This document shows positions 56,688 to 64,000 of a stretch of 64,000 bases of DNA, in pieces. Position numbers and translations under genes: made by a program. The notes beneath the pieces were generated by a model. That model was not told the DNA's origin. It did not search any database and saw only the letters and a list, made by a program, of their open reading frames with translations. Origin of the DNA: Schistocerca nitens (lineage: Eukaryota > Arthropoda > Insecta > Orthoptera > Acrididae); assembly GCF_023898315.1 (NCBI RefSeq), contig NC_064621.1:15746501-15810500 (forward strand). Reading direction: 5' to 3'. Every line of letters starts with the position of its first letter. Within the stretch, counting starts at the first letter, position 1.

Positions 56688-58109
56688 CACTCCTGGAAAT
56701 TGAAATAAGAACACCGTGAATTTATTGTCCCAGGAAGGGGAAACTTTATTGACACATTCCTGGGGTCAGATACATCACATGATCACACTGACAGAACCAC
56801 AGGCACATAGACACAGACAACAGAGCATGCACAATGTCGGCACTAGTACAGTGTATATCCACCTTTCGCAGCAATGCAGGCTGCTATTCTCCCATGGAGA
56901 CGATCGTAGAGATGCTGGATGTAGTCCTGTGGAACGGCTTGCCATGCCATTTCCACCTGGCGCCTCAGTTGGACCAGCGTTCGTGCTGGACGTGCAGACC
57001 GCGTGAGACGACGCTTCATCCAGTCCCAAACATGCTCAATGGGGGACAGATCCGGAGATCTTGCTGGCCAGGGTAGTTGACTTACACCTTCTAGAGCACG
57101 TTGGGTGGCACGGGATACATGCGGACGTGCATTGTCCTGTTGGAACAGCAAGTTCCCTTGCCGGTCTAGGAATGGCAGAACGATGGGTTCGATGACGGTT
57201 TGGACGTACCGTGCACTATTCAGTGTCCCCTCGACGATCACCAGTGGTGTACGGCCAATGTAGGAGATCGCTCCCCACACCATGATGCCGGGTGTTGGCC
57301 CTGTGTGCCTCGGTCGTATGCAGTCCTGATTGTGGCGCTCACCTGCACGGCGCCAAACACGCATACGACCATCATTGGCACCAAGGCAGAAGCGACTCTC
57401 ATCGCTGAAGACGACACGTCTCCATTCGTCCCTCCATTCACGCCTGTCGCGACACCACTGGAGGCGGGCTGCACGATGTTGGGGCGTGAGCGGAAGACGG
57501 CCTAACGGTGTGCGGGACCGTAGCCCAGCTTCATGGAGACGGTTGCGAATGGTCCTCGCCGATACCCCAGGAGCAACAGTGTCCCTAATTTGCTGGGAAG
57601 TGGCGGTGCGGTCCCCTACGGCACTGCGTAGGATCCTACGGTCTTGGCGTGCATCCGTGCGTCGCTGCGGTGCGGTCTCAGGTCGACGGGCACGTGCGCC
57701 TTCCGCCGACCACTGGCGACAACATCGATGTACTGTGGAGACCTCACGCCCCACGTGTTGAGCAATTCGGCGGTACGTCCACCCGGCCTCCCGCATGCCC
57801 ACTATATGCCCTCGCTCAAAGTCCGTCAACTGCACATACGGTTCACGTCCACGCTGTCGCGGCATGCTACCAGTGTTAAAGACTGCGATGGAGCTCCGTA
57901 TGCCACGGCAAACTGGCTGACGCTGACGGCGGCGGTGCACAAATGCTGCGCAGCTAGCGCCATTCGACGGCCAACACCGCGGTTCCTGGTGTGTCCGCTG
58001 TGCCGTGCGTGTGATCATTGCTTGTACAGCCCTCTCGCAGTGTCCGGAGCAAGTATGGTGGGTCTGACACACCGGTGTCTATGTGTTCTTTTTTCCATTT
58101 CCAGGAGTG
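56688..58109 (-). mobile_element. Structurally intact Tc1-type transposon
   Basis: A 1,422-bp element with TA duplications at 56686-56687 and 58110-58111. Terminal inverted repeats of about 27 bp (left cactcctggaaattgaaata; right complement cactcctggaaatggaaaaa) share all but two positions up to 'gaacac'. It contains one uninterrupted transposase gene on the minus strand. No internal stop, frameshift or nested insertion is seen, in contrast to every other transposon here. Confidence 0.93.
56843..57865 (-). CDS. Tc1-family DDE transposase, 340 aa, apparently intact
   Basis: It should catalyse cut-and-paste movement of the 1.42-kb element into TA sites. A paired-type helix-turn-helix begins at residues 13-19 ('LTDFERG') and runs to about 55. 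A second HTH lies near 85-115 and a basic linker near 58-80. The catalytic triad is visible: D155 in 'VVFSDESRF', D244 in 'FQQDNARPH' and E277 in 'SPDLSPIEHVWD'. 'GIMVWGAI' (193-200) is the usual Tc1 turn. I chose the methionine at 57865 ('MPRQRGREPY') because the frame upstream to 58072 adds 69 residues unlike any Tc1 N-terminus. 340 residues is a normal Tc1 length. D244 and E277 are separated by 32 residues, not the classical 34. Activity is inferred from intactness only. Confidence 0.92.
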   Translation of the reverse strand: MPRQRGREPYVQLTDFERGHIVGMREAGWTYRRIAQHVGREVSTVHRCCRQWSAEGARARRPETAPQRRTDARQDRRILRSAVGDRTATSQQIRDTVAPGVSARTIRNRLHEAGLRSRTPLGRLPLTPQHRAARLQWCRDRREWRDEWRRVVFSDESRFCLGANDGRMRVWRRAGERHNQDCIRPRHTGPTPGIMVWGAISYIGRTPLVIVEGTLNSARYVQTVIEPIVLPFLDRQGNLLFQQDNARPHVSRATQRALEGVSQLPWPARSPDLSPIEHVWDWMKRRLTRSARPARTLVQLRRQVEMAWQAVPQDYIQHLYDRLHGRIAACIAAKGGYTLY

Positions 58110-58354
58110 TATTTAGATGCTTTAATTTGCGGTTGAATCTTCAGTTATTTCGAAATAAAATTGATACGCAAATTATCGATAGAGCAGCGGTTTGCTCCTC
58201 ATCGAAAGATCCCAAATCTGTCACCTGATTTCATACTCATTTATGACTGCTTGATCCATCCTATGTTTCCGGCCTTGCCCGGGCGCCCCCGTGGCTTCCT
58301 TGGGAGGGTTCATGACACGATGTGTTATAAAATTCCTCTCAGTTCAGTGCCATC

Positions 58355-59998
58355 GGCATATCTATATCTACATGACAAATCTGTAATTCAAACTTAAGTG
58401 CTTGACAGAAAGTTCATGGAACCACCTTCAGCCGGCCGAGGTGGCCGAGCGGTTCTAGGCGCTACAGTCTGGAACCGCGCGACCGCTACCGTCGCAGGTT
58501 CAAATCCTGCCACGGGCATGGATGTGTGTGATGCCCTTACGTTAGTTAGGTTTAAGTAGTTCTAAGTTCTGATGACCTCTGAAGTTAAGTCTCATAGTGC
58601 TCAGAGGCATTTGAACCATTTTTGAATCACCTTCATACTATTTCTGTACGTTCCATTCGCGAATAGCACGTAGGAAAAACGAACATTTTAATCCTTTTTA
58701 CGAAGTTCCAACATACCGATGGAGGACAGGACTAGCCACTTGGGTGCTAATATTTTTTATTTTCTTCCAATGTGCATCACAAGCAGCAAACTGTTCGCTG
58801 CCTTCGATTGGAAAGAAATGGCATTGTGTGTTCATGAGAAGTTTGTCATTCTGTATTTATGTGATGACTACTAGTGGGGAGTAATGTCTGTTTCGTTACT
58901 TGTTCATTGGCGGATCTCTATGATAACACTTACTCGTACACCTAAGGCCATGGTTTGAAAATGAACCTGGTGGTCCGAAACTGGTCACCACAAACAAATG
59001 ACTATTATCGCAACTGTGACATATACTGGAACGAAATTAAAGAGAAAAATTAATTGTTTCCTCCGAGCTCTGATTTCTCTTAATTTATTACGATGATTAT
59101 TTCTCCCCATGTACGTCGGCATCAACAAAATATTATCCCATTTGTAGGAGAAAGTTAGTGGTTGATACTCCCTGGAAAGATCTCGCCGCAACGGAAAACC
59201 TCTTTCTTATAAAGATTGCCACTCCAATTAGCGTACCATCCCCGTGACACTCTCTCCCCTATTTCGCGATAATGCAAAATAAGCTGCCCTTCTCTGAAAT
59301 TCTTCGTCATTCCTATCTGGTAAGGAATCCATATCATTCACTAGTACTCCAGAAGTGGACTGGCAAGCGTACTGTAGGCAGTCTCTTTATTGTCGTTTTC
59401 CCGGTGTGCAGACAGACCTGTCACCATTTATAATGCGCTTCTCTACATACATTCAATTACAACTATTAGTCGTACTTGATACGCACTTGAGCAGTACTCT
59501 AAAATGGGTCGCGCCAGTGTTTAGTAAGCAACATCCTTTGTAGAACGATCGAATTTTTCGAAGTATCCTGCCAATGGACCTAATTCTGCCTCCTGCCTTA
59601 CCTACGAATGAGCCTATGAGACCATTCTGTTTCACATCCCAAAAAACTGTTAGACCGAGGTCTATCTGTGTGTTGATTGATTCCAGTTCTGACTAATGAT
59701 ATTGTCGTTAAAGGACACTATATTTCGTCTTTTTTGAAGTGTCGTTTTTTAAAGCAATTCTTCAGTTGTTGCATTACTTTGAAATATTATCAAGATCTGA
59801 TTGAATGTTTATGGAGCTCTTACCTAGATAATCGCATCATTTGGGAATAGTCTGAAGTTAATATTAATATTGTCTGCAAGGCCATTTATAATCAACAACA
59901 ACAACAGCGCGGGCACCAACACACTTTACGGGAAACGCCTGAGTTTGCTTCTACGGTTGTCCGTGAGTGACTCTCCAGCCAAGATAACAAGGTGCGTC
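58355..59998 (-). mobile_element. CR1/Jockey-type LINE, 5'-truncated 3' copy
   Basis: The 3' end near 58360-58440 ('tctacatgacaaatctg', 'gacagaaagttcatgg') aligns with 60003-60062 of the next copy. Minus-strand coding traces include 'TPTYMGRNNHRNKLREIRAR' (about 59120-59060) and 'RVSRGWYANW'. The region 59790-59990 still matches the RT palm region in complement ('ataatcgcatcatttggga', 'ttgtctgcaaggcc'). It is truncated at about 59998 where the second copy starts. A SINE splits its 3' end. Confidence 0.7.
58431..58624 (+). repeat. tRNA-derived SINE, type I head
   Basis: A plus-strand copy inside the LINE 3' end, with 11-bp target duplications AACCACCTTCA (58420-58430) and AATCACCTTCA (58625-58635), differing at one base. 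A short deletion lies in the tail ('ttctaagttctgatgacc'). Confidence 0.92.
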
Positions 59999-59999
59999 C

Positions 60000-62640
60000 T
60001 CTACATCTAGATGGATACTCTGCAAATCAAATTCAAGTGCCTGGCAGAGGGTTCATCGAACCACCTTCACAATTCTTTATTATTCCAATCTCGTATAGCT
60101 CGCGGAAAAAATGAACACCTATATCTTTCCGTACGAGCTCTGATTTCCCTTATTTTATCGTGGTGATCGTTCATCCCTATGTAGGTAGGTGTCAACAAAA
60201 TATTTTCACATTCGGAGGAGAAAGTTGGTGATTGGAATTTCGTGAGAAGATTCCGTCGCAGCGAAAAACGCCTTTCTTTTAATGATTTCCAGCCCAAATA
60301 CTGCATCCTTTCTGTGACACTTTCTCACATATTTCGCGATAGTACAAAACGTGCTGCCTTTCTTTGAACTTTTTAGATGTACTCCGTCAGTCCTAAATGG
60401 TAAGGATCACACACCGCGCAGCAGTATTCTAAAAGAGGACGGACAAGCGTAGTGAAGGCAGTCTCCTTAGTAGGTCTGTTACATTTTCTAAGTGTCTTTG
60501 GTTAGCCTTCCCCACAACATTTTCTATGTGTTCCTTCCAATTTAAGTAGTTCGTAATTGTAATACCTATTTAGTTGAATTTACGGCTTTTATATTAGACT
60601 GATTAATCATGTGACCGACGTTTAAAGAGTTCCTTTTAGCACTCTTGTGGATGACCTCACACTTTTCGTTATTTAGGGTCAACTGCCATTTTTCGCACCA
60701 TTCAGATATCTTTTCTAAATCGTTTAGCAGTTTGTTTGGATCTTCCGATGACTTTATTAGTCGATAAATGAGAGCGTCATCTGCAAACAACCAAAGACGG
60801 CTGCTCAGACTGTCTCCAAAATCGTTTATATAGATAAGGAACAGCAAAGGGCCTATAACACTACCTTGGGGAACGCCAGAAATCACTTCTGTTTTATTCG
60901 ATGACTTTCCGTCAGTTACGAACTCTGACCTCTCTGACAGGAGGTCACAAATCCAGTCACATAGCTGAGACGATATTGCATAAGCACGCAATATCACTAC
61001 AAGCCGCTTGTGTGGTACAGTGTCAAAAGCCCTCCGGATATCCAGAAATAAGGAATCGATCTGAAGTCCCTTGTCAATAGCCCTCGGCAGTTCATGTGAA
61101 TAGAGCTAGTTGCGTTTCACAGGTACAATGTTTTCTAAACCCATGTTGACTGTGTGTAAATAGACCGTTTTCTTCGAGGTAATTCATAATGTTCGAACAC
61201 AATATATGTTCTCAAATCCTGATGCAGATCGACGTTAACGATATGGGCCTCTAATTTAGTCGATTACTCCTATTACCTTTCTTGAATATTGGTGTGACCT
61301 GTGCAGCTTTCCAGTATTTGGGTACGGATTTGTCGTCGAGCGAACGGTTGTATATGATTGTTAAGTATGGAGCAAAGGCATCAGCATACTTCGAAAGGAA
61401 CGTAATTGGTATACATCCTGGACCAGAAGACTTGCTTTTATTATGTGATTTAAGTTGCTTCACTACTCCGAGGATATTTACTTCTACGTTACTCATGTTG
61501 GCAGCTGTTCTCGATTCGAATTCTGAAATATTTACTTCGTCTTCTTTTCTCAAAACATATCGGAAGGCTGTGTTTAGTAACTCTGCTTTGGCAGTACTGT
61601 CTTCGTTAGCATCTCCATTGCTATCGCGCAGAGAAGGCATTGATTGTTTCTTGCCGCTAACATACTTCACACACGATTAGAATCTCATTGGATTTTCTGC
61701 CAAGGTTTCGAGACAAAGTTTCGTTGTCTTATAAGCATCTCGCATTGAAGTCCGTGCTAAATTTCGATCGCCAATCTTGGGGATTTTGCGTCTGTTTAAA
61801 TTTGTCTTGTTTGTTTCGTTGTTTCTGCAACAGTGTTATAACGCGTTTTGTGTACCAAGGAGGATCAGCTCCGTCGTTTGTTAATCTATTTGGTGTAAAT
61901 CTCTCTATTGCTGCCGATACTATTTCTTTGAATTTAAGCCACATCTGGTCTACGCTTATATTATTGATTTGGAGATTGTCTCTTAGGAAGGCGTCAAGTG
62001 AATTTTTATCTGCTTTTTTGAATAGGTATATTTTTCGCTTATTTTTCGAGGATTTGGGGATTACAATATTCAATCTTGCTACTACAACTGTGTTCACTAA
62101 TCCCTGAATCGGTTTTGATGCTCGTTATTAACTCAGGATTATATATTGCTAAGAGGTCAAGTGTGTTTTCACATCCGTTTACTATTCGCGTGGGCTCATG
62201 AACTAACTGCTCGAAATAATTTTCAGAGAATGCGTTTAGCACAATTTTGGGATGATATTTTATGTGTACCTCCGGAATTAAACATGTATTTTTGCCAACA
62301 TGTCGAGGGTAAATTAAAGTCACCACCAACTATTATCGCATGAGTCGGGTACGTGTTTCAAATTTAACTCAAGTTTTCTTTGAACCTTTCAGCAACTGTA
62401 TCATCTGAATTGGGAGATCGGTAAAAAGATCCAGTTATTATTTTATTCCGGTTGCCAACAATGCCCACCCCCCCCCCCCTCCCCGCTACTGCTACTAACT
62501 CAGAGAAGGTATCTACTTCAATTTCGCGACAAGATAAACTACTTATGACAGCAAAAAATCCTCGTCGAGCCACAAATTTCCCTTCACACCAACATAAAAT
62601 CGTACTTCCGATAATTATTAGGGCCACAGCAAGTTTTAAT
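60000..62640 (-). mobile_element. CR1/Jockey-type LINE, longer copy
   Basis: Minus strand, 5' to 3': endonuclease part ('GGGVGIVGNRNKIITGSFYR', near 62480-62420; 'VHEPTRI', 'ENTLDLLA'; 'SGISEHS' near 62105, the SDH-like end of the endonuclease); a linker with 'PPWYTKRV' (near 61860); then RT blocks 'SSGPGCIPITFLSKYAD' (61430), 'KAAQVTPIFKKGNR', 'QHGFRKHCTCETQLA' (about 61140), 'VPQGSVIGPLLFLIYINDF' (60870-60815) and the catalytic 'WLFADDALIY' (60795-60765). Thumb and C-terminal block 'FFPRAIRDWNN' end near 60070. The endonuclease N-terminus is missing, so the copy is 5'-truncated near 62640. Stops and frameshifts break it into at least five frames, although the FADD box survives. Confidence 0.8.
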
Positions 62641-63924
62641 GCCTGTAGCTGTGGTTGATCCCAAAATTTGTGGCAGCACCGGTTCAGAGGCTGGAATTAC
62701 TGACGACACGTGTGCACGGCAGTCAAGGAACTGGGCTCCAGAGTTGGTCTTTCTGACCGACGCTGCCTGCTGGACTGCAATACACAGCGGCGATCACCGA
62801 GGGGCTGGGGAAGAAAGTCACCGTAAAGTGACTAGCAAAATACAGATGAAGTTGTCACAAACGTTTACTTGGTCTTACAATATCCCTCCCATCATTTAGT
62901 CTATACGATAAAAAGTTTTCGGTACTATTTCGCCTTGTATTCTCTGAGAAGATTTTCATGACACATCCTGAGAAGATGTGTTAAAAGTAAGAGTAATACA
63001 CAGATGTGTGAAGGTAGAAAGAATGTATTTAAGTACAATCCTTAGTTCATTTTTTAGTGTCTGTTTTTATTTCAGTTTCGAGTTATATGACCTATGTAAA
63101 TATCTGGAAGTGGGGGGAGGGGGGGCGGAGGGAGGGGAAAAGCTACAGTAAGGGTACTTTCTGTTGAATTTGACACTATGCAAATATCTTTCAGAACAAG
63201 TGTTACCAAAATTACACCTTGTTTTGGCACAGAATGGCCGCGACAGGTGAAATAAGCTGTGGATGAAGGCAGTACAAATATTTTCCTTAGAGGACATTAA
63301 GCAGGTGGCTGAAGTTCATAATTAAACCACTCCAGTGCTAACGGTCGGCAGACGCTGGTGGGAGTCAAATGAATATCTTGAAGAGCTGGAAGGGAACAAT
63401 CCCTATTTTATTCTCGTTCGAACATGTTTCTACAAATTCTTTTTGACTGATTTAACAAAATTTGTATTATATTCACATTCTTTTATCTTATTGCTACATC
63501 CTACAGTACGTGTTCCTCTCCTGTCCCATTTCATTTATCGTAAGGAAAACTCCAGTTGATATAAAACTAAATTAGCAATCTTTCAACAAAGGTTTGGTTT
63601 TTCAGAATATTATATATATCATATGTATTATACAACATTAAATTTTTCTCCCTAATGCGAAAGTCTTGCGCGTGTTCGCCATGTGAATTACTATAACAAA
63701 CGCGCTACCTATATTTTATTTGATTATTGCCTAATAATATGTTCAGATGCACTCAGCAGAAGTTTAAAAACTTGTATTTCGTTTGCACATAAGACTGAGG
63801 CTGGAGCCGATGTTCACATTTTTTATTTATTTTTTATTTTCTTAAGTCTGGCTCCAGTTTCCAGCAATTGGTGAAGGAGTGTACATATATTCATATACTT
63901 TGGTGCATTTTTCTACAACTCTTA
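62641..63924. other. Unassigned stretch
   Basis: No gene is recognised. A G-rich tract lies near 63110-63140. AT-rich sequence follows, with short frames of no coding character. Confidence 0.35.
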
Positions 63925-64000
63925 TAACGTGTTAGATCACTGGACTCGCACTCGGAAGGACGATGGTTCACTTTTCACGCGGACATCCTAAGGTAGGTTT
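63925..64000 (+). repeat. Second-family SINE, cut by the window end
   Basis: 'gttagatcactggactcgca' and 'ggaggacgatggttca'-like sequence match the head of the 23139-23332 SINE in the opposite orientation. The body runs off the window. Confidence 0.6.

Noticed and set aside
57866-58072. Upstream 69-codon extension of the Tc1 transposase frame
   Set aside because: It contains Cys/His/Arg-rich sequence unlike Tc1 N-termini and overlaps the region next to the terminal repeat. The methionine at 57865 gives the standard protein.
61282-62107. Plus-strand frames over the LINE at 60-62.6 kb
   Set aside because: The minus strand carries the RT motifs (VPQGSVIGPLL, FADD). The plus frames are shadows.

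Overview
This window looks like a transposon-dense, gene-poor piece of a large insect genome, most likely an orthopteran such as a locust or grasshopper of the Schistocerca type. That assignment rests on recall of its repeat families, not on a search. The dominant signature is one tRNA-derived SINE family whose 3' body contains the phrase 'ctctgagcactatgggactt' or its reverse complement. About ten copies lie on both strands, most bounded by target-site duplications (TSDs) that can be read directly. I found no bacterial operon logic, no CRISPR array, no functional rRNA or tRNA gene and no host exon I would defend.

Layout: a tRNA-like SINE (100-275), a diverged repeat (1540-2480), and a 5S-rRNA-derived SINE flush against a broken Tc1 transposon (3495-6452) that is itself split by a 1.46 kb LTR-like insertion. 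A 3.06 kb RTE-type LINE (6532-9595) sits inside a 301-bp tandem repeat carrying a tRNA-like segment. From 12 to 28 kb come SINEs, an LTR-like fragment, Tc1 and mariner remnants and a decayed LINE end. From 29 to 34 kb a mariner carries a foldback insertion, and a three-level nest (Tc1, SINE, foldback) is followed by a LINE remnant ending in (TAA)n. From 38.5 to 45 kb two paralogous copies of one unclassified repeat carry independent insertions, so each serves as an empty-site control for the other. Foldbacks and Tc1/mariner debris fill 45-52 kb. A decayed GIY-YIG (Penelope-like) retroelement lies at 53.3-54.1 kb. Beyond it are an internally deleted Tc1 (55160-55569), a structurally intact Tc1 element with a 340-aa transposase (56688-58109), and two head-to-tail CR1/Jockey-type LINE copies on the minus strand (58355-62640).

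The only reading frame that looks whole is the Tc1 transposase at 56843-57865. Most other coding traces are split by stops, frameshifts or deletions. Several GC-rich islands (14.8, 18.6, 25.9, 31.1, 40.6, 45.4 and 54.7 kb) are not explained by the repeats I recognise and could be host regulatory or untranslated sequence. The window is best read as intergenic or intronic sequence recording many rounds of nested insertion.
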